A stretch of DNA of 64,000 nucleotides from an uncultured Senegalimassilia sp. (GCF_934636665.1 NZ_CAKUAT010000001.1:62001-126000); one strand, 5' to 3'. Shown: positions 50,787-59,056, counted from the stretch's first letter. Made by a program: numbers and translations. The notes: a model not told the origin generated them from the sequence alone.

Positions 50787-50895
50787 AGTAAGTTTCTCCT
50801 TTGGTTCGTGATGAGCCGATCGGTTCGGTTCGGATAGGCGCCCTTAGCACCCCCGCCTGAACCGTGGCACACCCGTACGTACCTTGTGTTGGGGC

Positions 50896-51081
50896 CTACC
50901 AGGAAGCCTTGGTCACGCCGGGCAGCTCGCCTTTGTTGGCCAGCTCGCGCAGGCACACGCGGCACAGGCCGAACTTACGGTAGTAAGCGCGCGGACGCCC
51001 GCAACGCGTGCAGCGATTGTGCTGGCGCGTGGAGAACTTCGGCTCGCGCTCGCTCTTGGCGATCATCGATTTCTTTGCCAT
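50896..51081 (-). CDS. rpsZ: 30S ribosomal protein S14, zinc-binding type Z
   Basis: The 61-residue protein is the short zinc form of S14, with CTRCGRPRAYYRKFGLCRVCLRELA supplying four cysteines (CxxC and CxxC). It lies between rplE and rpsH, the standard place. A spacer of 109 bases follows it. Confidence 0.96.
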   Translation of the reverse strand: MAKKSMIAKSEREPKFSTRQHNRCTRCGRPRAYYRKFGLCRVCLRELANKGELPGVTKASW

Positions 51082-51104
51082 GCAAATCCTTCTTTCTTGT
51101 TTCC

Positions 51105-51127
51105 AAGCCCGCCGGGAAGGCGGGCTT
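51105..51127 (-). other. Hairpin in the rplE-rpsZ spacer
   Basis: AAGCCCGCC (51105-51113) pairs with GGCGGGCTT (51119-51127) around a 5-base loop. No T-run follows on the minus strand, so full termination is unlikely; it may stabilise or process the message. Confidence 0.6.
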
Positions 51128-51180
51128 TAAACTGCCTGCAGGATGACCTGGCCGGCCATCCTTACGGTCAAACAAAAGGG

Positions 51181-51732
51181 TTAGTCGCGGTCCTTGAACG
51201 GGAAGCCGAGCGCGGAAAGCAGCGCGAAGGCGTTCTCGTTGTTGCCGGCGGTGGTGACGAACGTGATGTCCATACCACGGGTGCGGTCGACCTTATCGTA
51301 CTCGATCTCGGGGAAGATCAGCTGCTCGGTGATGCCGAGCGTGTAGTTGCCGCGACCGTCGAAGCTGGTCGGGGAGATGCCGCGGAAGTCGCGGACGCGC
51401 GGCAGAGCTGCGGCCAGCAGACGATCCAGGAACTCCCACATGCGGTCGCCACGCAGGGTGACCTTGCAGCCGATGGCCTGGCCCTCGCGAACATGGAAGC
51501 CTGCGATGGACTTCTTGGCACGGGTGATGCAGGGCTGCTGACCGGTGATGATGCGCATATCGTTCATGGCGGCATCAAGCAGCTTGTGGTCGGAGGCGGC
51601 GGCGCCGACACCCATGTTCACGACGATCTTCTCGAGACGCGGAACGTTGTTGATGTTGGCGATCTCCAGCTCGGACTTGAGCTTGCTGACGATCTCGTTC
51701 TTGTACTTCTCTTTGAGACGAGGAGTAGTCAT
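51181..51732 (-). CDS. rplE: 50S ribosomal protein L5
   Basis: The 183-residue protein has LKEKYKNEIVSKLKSELEIANINNVPRLEKIVVNMGVG and the C-terminal VDRTRGMDITFVTTAGNNENAFALLSALGFPF. The start at 51732 (MTTPRLKEKY) follows AAAGGAAA; an upstream in-frame ATG is rejected. Confidence 0.97.
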   Translation of the reverse strand: MTTPRLKEKYKNEIVSKLKSELEIANINNVPRLEKIVVNMGVGAAASDHKLLDAAMNDMRIITGQQPCITRAKKSIAGFHVREGQAIGCKVTLRGDRMWEFLDRLLAAALPRVRDFRGISPTSFDGRGNYTLGITEQLIFPEIEYDKVDRTRGMDITFVTTAGNNENAFALLSALGFPFKDRD

Positions 51733-51778
51733 GCGATTTCCTTTCGATGAATTAAACACAGGATTTCCGACCCTGCGT

Positions 51779-51837
51779 CCCTGGTCTTATATGGCCAGGG
51801 TCATATTCTAAACGCGGCCCGCGCAAAGGCGGGCCGC
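51779..51837 (-). other. Two hairpins in the rplX-rplE spacer
   Basis: GCGGCCCGC/GCGGGCCGC (51814-51837) and CCCTGG/CCAGGG (51779-51800) stand side by side in the 116-base spacer. Neither has a T-run on the minus strand. Confidence 0.55.
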
Positions 51838-51848
51838 CTTCAACAAAA

Positions 51849-52172
51849 CTATTTATCGATGTCCTTGCCGCACTTCTTGCAAACGCGGACCTTCTTGCCG
51901 GCCTCGTTCACGCGGTGGGACACGCGGGTGGGCTGCTTGCACTCGGGGCAGACGACCATGACGTTGGAGACATGGATGGGAGCCTCGACGGACATGATGC
52001 CGCCCTGCGGGTTCTGCTGAGTGGGGCGCATGGCCTTCTTGACCATGTTCACCTTCTCGACGACCACGCGCTGCTTGCTGGGGAGAGAACGAACGACCTG
52101 GCCCTCCTTGCCCTTGTCCTTGCCGGACAGAACGCGGACGGTGTCGCCCTTCTTGATGTTCATGCTGTTCAT
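51849..52172 (-). CDS. rplX: 50S ribosomal protein L24
   Basis: The 107-residue protein has the KOW motif KKGDTVRVLSGKDKGKEGQVVRSLPSKQRVVVEKVNMVKKAMRP. The C-terminal part carries two CxxC pairs (VCPECKQPTRV and RVCKKCGKDIDK), a zinc-ribbon version of L24. AAGGGGG lies 9 bases before the ATG at 52172. Confidence 0.96.
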   Translation of the reverse strand: MNSMNIKKGDTVRVLSGKDKGKEGQVVRSLPSKQRVVVEKVNMVKKAMRPTQQNPQGGIMSVEAPIHVSNVMVVCPECKQPTRVSHRVNEAGKKVRVCKKCGKDIDK

Positions 52173-52187
52173 TGCGAATAACCCCCT

Positions 52188-52556
52188 TTACAGCGTCTCA
52201 GGTGCCAAGGACACGATCTTCATGTACTTCTTCTCGCGCAGCTCGCGGGCGACGGGCCCGAAGATACGCGTGCCGCGCGGCGCACCGTTGGCGTCGATCA
52301 GGACGGCGGCGTTCTGGTCGAACTTGATGTAGCTGCCGTCAGCGCGACGAACTTCCTTCTTCACGCGCACAACGACGCAGCGCACGACGTCACCCTTTTT
52401 GACAGCACCGTTGGGCATAGCCTCTTTGACGCTGCAGATGATCACGTCGCCCAGGCCCGCGTAACGGCGCTTGGAGCCGCCCAGGACCTTGATGCACTGC
52501 ACCTTGCGAGCGCCGGAGTTGTCGGCGACCGCGAGCATGGTTTGCATCTGAATCAT
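52188..52556 (-). CDS. rplN: 50S ribosomal protein L14
   Basis: The 122-residue protein is a near-standard L14: MIQMQTMLAVADNSGARKVQCIKVLGGSKRRYAGLGDVI, RADGSYIKFDQNAAVLID and the GTRIFGPVARELREKKYMKIVSLAPE end. Confidence 0.98.
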   Translation of the reverse strand: MIQMQTMLAVADNSGARKVQCIKVLGGSKRRYAGLGDVIICSVKEAMPNGAVKKGDVVRCVVVRVKKEVRRADGSYIKFDQNAAVLIDANGAPRGTRIFGPVARELREKKYMKIVSLAPETL

Positions 52557-52606
52557 TGCTTCAACCTATCTTTCAATCGGTAATCTGATGGGATAAGAGG
52601 AAAGGG

Positions 52607-52867
52607 CTATTTCGCCTTTTCGTTGATCTCCACCAGACGCCAGCGCTTCATCTTGGACAGCGGACGGGTCTCCATGATGGTGACGGTATCGCCGACGCCA
52701 GCCTCGTTGTTCTCGTCATGCGCGTGGAACTTCTTGGTGGTCGTCATCATCTTCTTGTACACCGGATGCGGCTTGCGCTCGGCGACGGAGACGACGATCG
52801 TCTTGTCGTTAACGGCGCTGACCACGATGCCCTGGCGGACCTTACGCGTATTACGCTCTTCGCTCAT
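52607..52867 (-). CDS. rpsQ: 30S ribosomal protein S17
   Basis: The 86-residue protein has RQGIVVSAVNDKTIVVSVAERKPHPVYKKMM and GDTVTIMETRPLSKMKRWRLVEI, the S17 OB-fold signature. Confidence 0.97.
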   Translation of the reverse strand: MSEERNTRKVRQGIVVSAVNDKTIVVSVAERKPHPVYKKMMTTTKKFHAHDENNEAGVGDTVTIMETRPLSKMKRWRLVEINEKAK

Positions 52868-52883
52868 GTTATCAAACCTTCCT

Positions 52884-53078
52884 TTATGCGCTCAGCTCAC
52901 GGGCGCGCATCTCGGTCTGGATGCGAGCGATGTCCTTCTTGACCTGCTTCACGCGTGCGGTGTTGTCAAGCTGGCTCGTTGCCATCTGGAAGCGCAGGTT
53001 GAAAAGCTCAGCGCGTGCTTCCTTGAGTTTGGCCTGCAGATCGTCGGCAGACAGCTCACGAATCTCTGCTGCTTTCAT
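52884..53078 (-). CDS. rpmC: 50S ribosomal protein L29
   Basis: The 64-residue helical protein has AAEIRELSADDLQAKLKEARAELFNLRFQMATSQLDNTARVKQVKKDIARIQTEMR, the L29 pattern. It begins directly after the rplP stop in the reading direction. Confidence 0.97.
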   Translation of the reverse strand: MKAAEIRELSADDLQAKLKEARAELFNLRFQMATSQLDNTARVKQVKKDIARIQTEMRARELSA

Positions 53079-53501
53079 TTACTCCTGCCCTTCCGTTTCC
53101 TTGGTCACAATCTTGCACTTGATGGGCAACTTGTTGATTGCAAGGCGGAGCGCCTCTTTGGCCGTGGCATCGTCGACGCCGTCGATCTCGAACATGATGC
53201 GACCGGGCTTGACGACCGCGACCCAAGCCTCGGGGTTGCCCTTACCGGAACCCATGCGGGTCTCAGCCGGCTTCTTGGTGATCGGCTTGTCCGGGAAGAT
53301 GGTGATCCAGACCTTACCGCCACGCTTCATGCAACGGGTCATGGCGATACGAGCGGCCTCGATCTGACGGTTGGTGATCCAGTGTGCTTCCAGGGCCTGG
53401 ATGCCCCAGGTGCCGTGGTTCAGACGGGTACCACCCTTTGCACGGCCCTTCATGGAACCGCGCTGCACCTTGCGGTGCTTAACACGCTTAGGTACGAGCA
53501 T
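53079..53501 (-). CDS. rplP: 50S ribosomal protein L16
   Basis: The 140-residue protein has MLVPKRVKHRKVQRGSMKGRAKGGT, the L16 signature RCMKRGGKVWITIFPDKPITKKPAETRMGSGKGNPE. Its start overlaps the rpsC stop by one base. Confidence 0.98.
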   Translation of the reverse strand: MLVPKRVKHRKVQRGSMKGRAKGGTRLNHGTWGIQALEAHWITNRQIEAARIAMTRCMKRGGKVWITIFPDKPITKKPAETRMGSGKGNPEAWVAVVKPGRIMFEIDGVDDATAKEALRLAINKLPIKCKIVTKETEGQE

Positions 53502-54214
53502 TACTTGCGCCCCCTATCATTACGGTCGTTGCGGCGGGAACGGTTCGGGCGAGAGCTGCCCTCGAGCTGAGGCTGCGGAGCCTTCTGGCCCGGTAGGACC
53601 TCGCCGTGGTACACCCACACCTGAACGCCGATGGCGCCCATCTGCGTGCGGGCGGTGCAGAAACCGTAGTCAACCTTGGCACGCAGCGTGTGCAGCGGCA
53701 CGCGACCCTCGCGGTACCACTCGCGGCGGCTCATCTCGGCACCGCCGAGGCGGCCGGCGCACTGGATGCGGATGCCCTTGGCACCGGACTTGCGGGCGGA
53801 CTGCACGGCCTTGCGCATGGCGCGACGGAAAGCGACGCGGCCCTCGAGCTGCTCGGCAACGGACTGGGCGATGAGGTTGGCGTCCAGCTCGGGGCGCTTG
53901 ACCTCGACGACCTCGATGTTGACCGGGCCGTTGGCGACCTTCTCAAGCTTCTTGCGCAGAGCGTCGATCTCGGCGCCCTTCTTGCCGATCACGACACCCG
54001 GGCGAGCCGTGGTGACGATGACCTTGATCTTGTCGCCTGCGCGCTCGATCTCGACCTTGGAGACGGCGGCACGGGCCAGCTGCTTGTCCAGGAACTTCCT
54101 AATGGCCAAGTCGTTTGCCAGGTTCTGGGCGTAATCCTTGTCGGCGTACCAACGGCTGCGCCACTCTTCGGTGATACCGAGGCGGAACCCGGTAGGGCTT
54201 ACCTTCTGACCCAT
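53501..54214 (-). CDS. rpsC: 30S ribosomal protein S3
   Basis: The 237-residue protein has GQKVSPTGFRLGITEEWRSRWYADK, the KH domain ARPGVVIGKKGAEIDALRKKLEKV and the C-terminal GAIGVQVWVYHGEVLPGQK. The end is basic and Arg/Asn-rich (RSRRNDRNDRGRK). Confidence 0.97.
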   Translation of the reverse strand: MGQKVSPTGFRLGITEEWRSRWYADKDYAQNLANDLAIRKFLDKQLARAAVSKVEIERAGDKIKVIVTTARPGVVIGKKGAEIDALRKKLEKVANGPVNIEVVEVKRPELDANLIAQSVAEQLEGRVAFRRAMRKAVQSARKSGAKGIRIQCAGRLGGAEMSRREWYREGRVPLHTLRAKVDYGFCTARTQMGAIGVQVWVYHGEVLPGQKAPQPQLEGSSRPNRSRRNDRNDRGRK

Positions 54215-54219
54215 AGACT

Positions 54220-54561
54220 TTATGCCTCCTCTCGCGGAGCGACGATGATGGTGATGTGGCAGGTGCGCTTGCGGATGCGCGAAGCGGAACCCTTAGCGCG
54301 GGGACGGATGCGCTTGAGCGTGGGGCCCTCATCAACGAAGGCGGTCTTCACGACCAGCGTCTCCGGACGCACATGATGCTGGTACTCAGCGTTTGCCACA
54401 GCGGAGTTCAGCGTCTTCTCGACAACCTCGGCGGCTGCGCGATTGGTGAACATCAAGATCTCACGGGCAGCCGGGACGGACTTGCCGCGGATCAGGTCGA
54501 CGACGATGCGTGCCTTGCGGGGCGACATGCGCACGGTACGTGCGATTGCTTTAGCTTCCAT
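54220..54561 (-). CDS. rplV: 50S ribosomal protein L22
   Basis: The 113-residue protein has EAKAIARTVRMSPRKARIVVDLIRGK and the L22 signature KTAFVDEGPTLKRIRPRAKGSASRIRKRTCHITIIV. Confidence 0.97.
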   Translation of the reverse strand: MEAKAIARTVRMSPRKARIVVDLIRGKSVPAAREILMFTNRAAAEVVEKTLNSAVANAEYQHHVRPETLVVKTAFVDEGPTLKRIRPRAKGSASRIRKRTCHITIIVAPREEA

Positions 54562-54574
54562 GATTCACCCCTTC

Positions 54575-54847
54575 TTATCGCTTCTTCTTGTCGGCTGCGT
54601 GACCCTTGAAGGTACGCGTGGGGGCGAACTCGCCCAGCTTGTGACCGACCATGGACTCGGTAACGTAAACCGGCACGTGCTTGCGACCGTCGTGCACCGC
54701 GATGGTGTGGCCCACCATTTCGGGGAAGATGGTGCTGGCACGGGACCAGGTCTTGATGACGTTCTTTTCGCCGGCCGCGTTCATCTTCTCGATGCGCTCA
54801 AGAAGGCGAGGCTCAACGAAAGGACCCTTCTTCAAACTTCTGCTCAC
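54575..54847 (-). CDS. rpsS: 30S ribosomal protein S19
   Basis: The 90-residue protein has SRSLKKGPFVEPRLLERIEKMNAAGEKNVIKTWSRASTIFPEMVGHTIAVHDGRKHVPVYVTESMVGHKLGEFAPTRTF, the standard S19 sequence pattern. Confidence 0.98.
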   Translation of the reverse strand: MSRSLKKGPFVEPRLLERIEKMNAAGEKNVIKTWSRASTIFPEMVGHTIAVHDGRKHVPVYVTESMVGHKLGEFAPTRTFKGHAADKKKR

Positions 54848-54869
54848 TATTACTCCTTAACGCTTAGCG

Positions 54870-55700
54870 CTACTTCTTGCGACGGCGAATGATCAGGCGG
54901 CTAGAGGCCTTCTTCGGGTTGCGCGTACGATGACCCTTGGTCGGAACGCCCCAGGGGCTGACAGGGTGACGGCCAGAAGTCTTGTTCTTGCCTTCGCCAC
55001 CGCCGTGGGGATGGTCCACAGGGTTCATGACGGTACCGCGAACCGTCGGGCGGATGCCACGCCAACGATTACGGCCGGCCTTGCCGATCGTGATGTTGGA
55101 GTGCTCGGCGTTACCGACCTCGCCGATGGTGGCGCGGCAGGTGAGCAGCACACGGCGCATTTCGGAGGAGGGCATGCGCAGGATGGCGTACTTGCCTTCC
55201 TTGCCCATCAGCTGGATGCTCGTGCCGGCGGAGCGGGCAAGCGCGGCGCCACGGCCGGGCTGCAGCTCGACAGCGTGGATGAGCGTACCGACGGGGATGC
55301 AGGACAGCGGCATTGCGTTGCCGGGCTTGATGTCCACATCGGTGCCGCTGACGATCATGTCGCCGACCTTCAGACCCTTCGGGTGAAGGATGTAGCGCTT
55401 CTCGCCGTCAACGTAGTGCAGCAGAGCGATACGAGCGGAGCGGTTCGGGTCGTACTCGATGGTAGCGACCTTTGCAGGCACGCCGTCCTTGTTGCGCTTG
55501 AAGTCGATGATGCGGTAACGACGCTTCACGCCGCCGCCCTGATGACGGACGGTGATGTGACCGTGGTTGTTGCGACCCGCCTTCTTGTTCAGCGGCGCAA
55601 GCAGGGACTTTTCCGGCTTGTCGCAGGTGATTTCGGCCTTGTCCGAAACCGTCTGGAAGCGACGACCGGGGCTAGTCGGCCTGTACTGTTTGACTCCCAT
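54870..55700 (-). CDS. rplB: 50S ribosomal protein L2
   Basis: The 276-residue protein has GVKQYRPTSPGRRFQTVSD and the peptidyl-transferase-proximal RPTVRGTVMNPVDHPHGGGEGK. The start at 55700 (MGVKQY) gives the family N-terminus. It is the first gene of the cluster here: rplW, rplD, rplC and rpsJ, which normally precede it, are missing, and a near-consensus promoter lies about 170 bases upstream. Confidence 0.97.
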   Translation of the reverse strand: MGVKQYRPTSPGRRFQTVSDKAEITCDKPEKSLLAPLNKKAGRNNHGHITVRHQGGGVKRRYRIIDFKRNKDGVPAKVATIEYDPNRSARIALLHYVDGEKRYILHPKGLKVGDMIVSGTDVDIKPGNAMPLSCIPVGTLIHAVELQPGRGAALARSAGTSIQLMGKEGKYAILRMPSSEMRRVLLTCRATIGEVGNAEHSNITIGKAGRNRWRGIRPTVRGTVMNPVDHPHGGGEGKNKTSGRHPVSPWGVPTKGHRTRNPKKASSRLIIRRRKK

Positions 55701-55871
55701 TTCAAACCTTTCCATCTGGATTTCCGCTCGCATGCCTCACCATGCACCGGAGATCCTTCCTACAGATGTGGATGTGGCGATTGCCCAAGCACGCTCGTTT
55801 GAGGCCGAACGCACCGACTCCGTCAATCCACGCGCCCGGGTGTATCCATAAGTCACCAGACGCAACTGGAC

Positions 55872-55900
55872 ATTATACGAGCCTGCGCGAGTTGTTTCAA
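55872..55900 (-). promoter_or_regulatory. Near-consensus promoter of the rplB cluster
   Basis: On the minus strand TTGAAA (55895-55900) and TATAAT (55872-55877) are separated by exactly 17 bases. It is the best promoter match in the window and faces rplB, leaving a leader of about 165 bases. Confidence 0.88.
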
Positions 55901-55918
55901 GGAAAACCTGCTTGAACG

Positions 55919-55961
55919 AAGCGCGCCCACAACCTGCACACAAGCCAAGTTGCGGGCGCTT
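55919..55961 (-). terminator. Possible terminator of the rhamnose operon
   Basis: AAGCGC with CAAC on the left pairs with GTTG and GCGCTT on the right, with bulges. It lies about 180 bases after the rhaM stop, directly before the rplB promoter. Weak T-run; tentative. Confidence 0.35.
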
Positions 55962-56139
55962 ACCTATTGATATGGAGAGAGGCTTGCGGGCTTCCCTCTA
56001 TCACGATTTCCGCGATGCTGTCGAGCCGCTTCGCGCTTGCGGGGCCTCGTCCATGCCGATCCGGCGGCGCTGCGGGCCTGTCAGGCGCCTGGATGTCAGC
56101 CAAACCCGCACCCGCTGCGAGGCGCAACGCCGAAGCGCG

Positions 56140-56481
56140 CTAATCCAGATGGAACGCGCACGGCAGATCGACGCTTACCGGCGAGTTGTCGGCGTTGGTC
56201 TCCATGACGCTGGCCATGAAGTCCCACCACTTCCGGCAGATCTCGGTTTCCGCCGATTCCGCGTAACGCTCGGGATCGTCGAGCTCGATGTAGCCGAACA
56301 GGATGTTGGTCTCCTCGTCGATGAAAATGCTGTAGTTATGTCCGCCGTACTCGTGGAGCATATCGGCCATCTCGGGCCACAGCTCGTTGTGACGGCGCTC
56401 ATACTCCTCGGCGAACCCCGGATACAGCTTCATCTTGAAGCCGCTAATGGTGCGGCCTTCGGCGGTTTTACGTACGGTCAT
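56140..56481 (-). CDS. rhaM: L-rhamnose mutarotase
   Basis: The 113-residue protein interconverts the alpha and beta anomers of L-rhamnose. It shows the RhaM features: GFKMKLYPGFAEEYERRHNELWPEMADMLHEYGGHNYSIFID with the active-site histidine, then NILFGYIE and the end region CRKWWDFMA. It is the last gene of the rhamnose operon. AAGGAAA lies just upstream of the start. A 226-base spacer with direct repeats separates it from the transporter. Confidence 0.93.
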   Translation of the reverse strand: MTVRKTAEGRTISGFKMKLYPGFAEEYERRHNELWPEMADMLHEYGGHNYSIFIDEETNILFGYIELDDPERYAESAETEICRKWWDFMASVMETNADNSPVSVDLPCAFHLD

Positions 56482-56571
56482 CGCCTTTTCCTTTCATTAC
56501 CGTTGAGGATATGGGCACGCAATCGCGCACGGACCCGGGGATTTCCCGACCCTTGCACGCACAGCGCGCAC

Positions 56572-56681
56572 GCGCCGCGAAACGAGCATGCCCGAGCTTG
56601 CGGCGGCGCCGGGACGGACGAGAGGCTTCGAGCCCCTTCCCTGCCGGCACGTTATGCGCCGCGAAACGCGCATGCCCGAGC
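56572..56681. repeat. 26-bp direct repeat in the rhaM-transporter spacer
   Basis: GCGCCGCGAAACGAGCATGC at 56572 (continuing CCGAGC to 56597) recurs at 56656-56681 with one mismatch (25 of 26 identical), 84 bases apart. The second copy runs into the terminator hairpin of the transporter gene, so the first copy looks like a copied half of that hairpin. Confidence 0.75.
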
Positions 56682-56701
56682 GGCTCGCCCGGGCATGCGC
56701 G
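56667..56701 (-). terminator. Hairpin after the MFS gene
   Basis: CGCGCATGCCCG (56667-56678) pairs with CGGGCATGCGCG (56690-56701), a perfect 12-bp stem 7 bases after the MFS stop. On the minus strand GTTTC follows, a short T-run, so termination may be partial and rhaM read through. Confidence 0.6.
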
Positions 56702-56707
56702 AAAAAG

Positions 56708-58075
56708 TTACTGCAGCTTGCCGTAACGCTCTTCCGTGATTTGATCGAGCGTCTTGCCCTGCGTGTTCGGGCACCACACCACGCCGACCACAAGCGAGAC
56801 CACCAGCACCGCGCACATGATGAGCGCAGCCGGGAAGAAGCCCGCCGGGTTGGTGGAGATATCGCCCATGATGGCGCCGACGCCTACGAGCGACCAGATG
56901 CCAAGGGCCGCGCGCACCAGGAAGAACATGATGCCCTGAGCACCGCCACGGTAGCGCGTCGGGAACAGCTCGGTTCCCCACAGCGCATAGAAGCACTGCG
57001 CCGAGAAGCCGGCCGAAACGCCCCACAGGATGACGTAGGCCCACAGGCACCAGCCCATGGAATCGGTGGTGCCGTTGTTGAGCGCCGCGCCGAAGATGGC
57101 GATGCACACCCACGAGGCAAGCGCCAACAGCGCCGATGCCCCGAACAGCACGCGATGCGGCACCTTATCGCCCAGCTTGGAGAACACCGCCAGCGAGCAG
57201 ACCGCCACGAGCACCCATTGCACCACGCCGAGCAGGCTCTGCCCCACCGAATCGATGTTGCCGGCTGCGGCGTACAGATACGGCATGAACTGGCCGTTGG
57301 TGCCCGCCGCCAGGTTCCATGTCAGGTACACGGCCACCAAAAACACGATGGTCTTGACGTTGACGGGGTTCTTCAGCGCGTTGGCCATCATGCGGCCGAA
57401 CGACTCGTGCTCGGCCGTTTCGGCCTGCTTCTCCGCCCAGTCCTTGGACTCCTGCAGCTGACGCTGAAGGTTCCATGCGACGAGCGCCACCACGAGCAGC
57501 ACCAGGAAAAGGATGCGCGTGGACAGCAAGCCGTCGAAGGGACCGTAGGTTCCGGCGGGCAGCAGCGTCTTGCCATCGGCCGCGAAACCGGGGAGCACGA
57601 ACGACAGGGCCAAAGACAGCAGGAATATGATGGCCGGCCCGCAGCTCCATGCGAACTGGCTGATGCCGATGTTCGCGGCGCGCTTGGTGGACGTGGACGT
57701 TTCGGAGATGTAGCTCCACGATGCGGGGACGCCCGCTCCCACCGACAGGCCGGAGAGCACCACGCCCACAACCACCATGGGCAGGTTCATGGCGCACATG
57801 GCGATGGCCACGCCGATCGCATACACCAGCAGGTTGTAACGGTAGATGATGGTGCGCCCGTACTTGTCGGTCAGAAAACCGCCGATAAGCGCGCCGACGG
57901 CGGCGCCGAACGCGTTCGCGCCGATGGCGCCCAAGATGGAGGTCCACATCGAGCCGAAGCCGAATGCCGCGGCCCATGCCGTCAGCGCCACCGACGACGC
58001 CACGATGCACCCCGAATCCAGGAAGTTCGTCAACGACACCGCGATGGTGCCCTTGCGCTCCTGAGACATTGCCAT
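56708..58075 (-). CDS. MFS sugar transporter, probable rhamnose uptake
   Basis: The 455-residue, twelve-helix major facilitator protein has the sugar-porter style motifs GGFLTDKYGRTIIYRYN after helix 2 and ELFPTRYRGGAQGIMFF in the second half. It lies between rhaD and rhaM, so L-rhamnose import is inferred from context. It is not of the RhaT family. The start at 58075 (MAMSQERK) has AAAGGCGG 7 bases upstream; an ATG six codons earlier is less likely. Confidence 0.82.
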   Translation of the reverse strand: MAMSQERKGTIAVSLTNFLDSGCIVASSVALTAWAAAFGFGSMWTSILGAIGANAFGAAVGALIGGFLTDKYGRTIIYRYNLLVYAIGVAIAMCAMNLPMVVVGVVLSGLSVGAGVPASWSYISETSTSTKRAANIGISQFAWSCGPAIIFLLSLALSFVLPGFAADGKTLLPAGTYGPFDGLLSTRILFLVLLVVALVAWNLQRQLQESKDWAEKQAETAEHESFGRMMANALKNPVNVKTIVFLVAVYLTWNLAAGTNGQFMPYLYAAAGNIDSVGQSLLGVVQWVLVAVCSLAVFSKLGDKVPHRVLFGASALLALASWVCIAIFGAALNNGTTDSMGWCLWAYVILWGVSAGFSAQCFYALWGTELFPTRYRGGAQGIMFFLVRAALGIWSLVGVGAIMGDISTNPAGFFPAALIMCAVLVVSLVVGVVWCPNTQGKTLDQITEERYGKLQ

Positions 58076-58117
58076 GATCGATCCGCCTTTCACTTGTTCC
58101 TATGGCCGGCGGCTGCG

Positions 58118-59056
58118 CTAGTCCAGGAAGCTTTCATTGATGTCGAGCTTGAAATCGCGGGCGATGGCGCGCAGGCCGTCGTCGGTGATGGTGTTGAGGA
58201 ACTCATCGCTGCCGCCGTTGAGCATACGCGCCTCGGCGTAGATGGCCGCGGCCTTCTCGATGGTGTGCATAAGGCCGAACGCCGTGTCGAAATCAGGGCC
58301 GGACACGAACAGGCCGTGCTGCGCCCAGATGGCGGCGTCGTAGGTTTTCATGAGCTCGCAGGTTGCCTGCGCGATCTCGGAGCCGCCCGGGACCATCCAC
58401 GGCACGACGCCCACGCCCTTCGGGAACACCACGATGCACTCGGTCATGGCCTTCCACAGGGCGCGCGTGATGGTGCGCGCGTCAAGCGGCATGACGAACG
58501 ACAGCGCGATGACGTTCTGCGGATGCGCATGGTAGATCACGCGGCAGGCGCCGTCGGTGGCGGCCACGCGGACGCTGTGGTTCATGAAATGCGTGGGAAA
58601 CTCGCTGGTGGGAACGCCGCCGTCCTTCAGGCCCCACACGATGCGCCACGCATCGCCGGCGTCGTTGATCTCGACGATGCCCACGTTGGCGGCGGGGTCG
58701 AGCTGCACGTTGCGCATGTAGCGGCCCGAGCCGGTGGTGGCGAAGAACGCGCCGCGCAGATTGTCGGCCTGCACGCCCATGGACACCCAGCTGGAGGGGT
58801 TGTCGTAGAAGAACGGGCGGCACGCGCCCACCTGCTCGTCGGTCAGGCGGTACGTCAGGTTGCCGCCGTTGCGCTCGTGCCAACCCTGGTCCCAGCCGTC
58901 GGTGCACAGGCGCACGAACGCCTTCATGAACGGCTGCTGCTCCACGGCCACGCCCGAGACGGCGCCCTTGGCGACAGTGACGCCCTTGTCGAGCACGCCC
59001 TGCGCGGCCTGAGCGCCGCGGCCCAGCACGTCCTGGGCGCTATCCAAAATACCCAT
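58118..59056 (-). CDS. rhaD: Rhamnulose-1-phosphate aldolase
   Basis: The 312-residue class II aldolase splits L-rhamnulose-1-phosphate to dihydroxyacetone phosphate and L-lactaldehyde. Seen: WHERNGGNLTYRLTDEQV, zinc ligands in IYHAHPQNVIALS and AQHGLFVSGPDFDTAFG. About 35 residues at the N-terminus (MGILDSAQDVLGRGAQAAQG) precede the usual start of the family. The start at 59056 has GGCAGGAA close upstream. It follows rhaA after about 100 bases. Confidence 0.93.
   Translation of the reverse strand: MGILDSAQDVLGRGAQAAQGVLDKGVTVAKGAVSGVAVEQQPFMKAFVRLCTDGWDQGWHERNGGNLTYRLTDEQVGACRPFFYDNPSSWVSMGVQADNLRGAFFATTGSGRYMRNVQLDPAANVGIVEINDAGDAWRIVWGLKDGGVPTSEFPTHFMNHSVRVAATDGACRVIYHAHPQNVIALSFVMPLDARTITRALWKAMTECIVVFPKGVGVVPWMVPGGSEIAQATCELMKTYDAAIWAQHGLFVSGPDFDTAFGLMHTIEKAAAIYAEARMLNGGSDEFLNTITDDGLRAIARDFKLDINESFLD

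Larger units (their letters stand above)
55701..56139. other. Leader of the ribosomal cluster and 3' side of rhaM
   Basis: No gene is supported; a 68-codon minus-strand frame does not resemble L23. It contains the rplB promoter (55872-55900), an untranslated leader of about 165 bases, and an imperfect hairpin (55919-55961) that may end the rhamnose transcript. The rest, 55970-56139, shows nothing. Confidence 0.6.

Noticed and set aside
55737..55943. 68-codon minus-strand frame before rplB as a possible rplW (L23) remnant
   Set aside because: The translation shares nothing with L23 and it begins upstream of the promoter.
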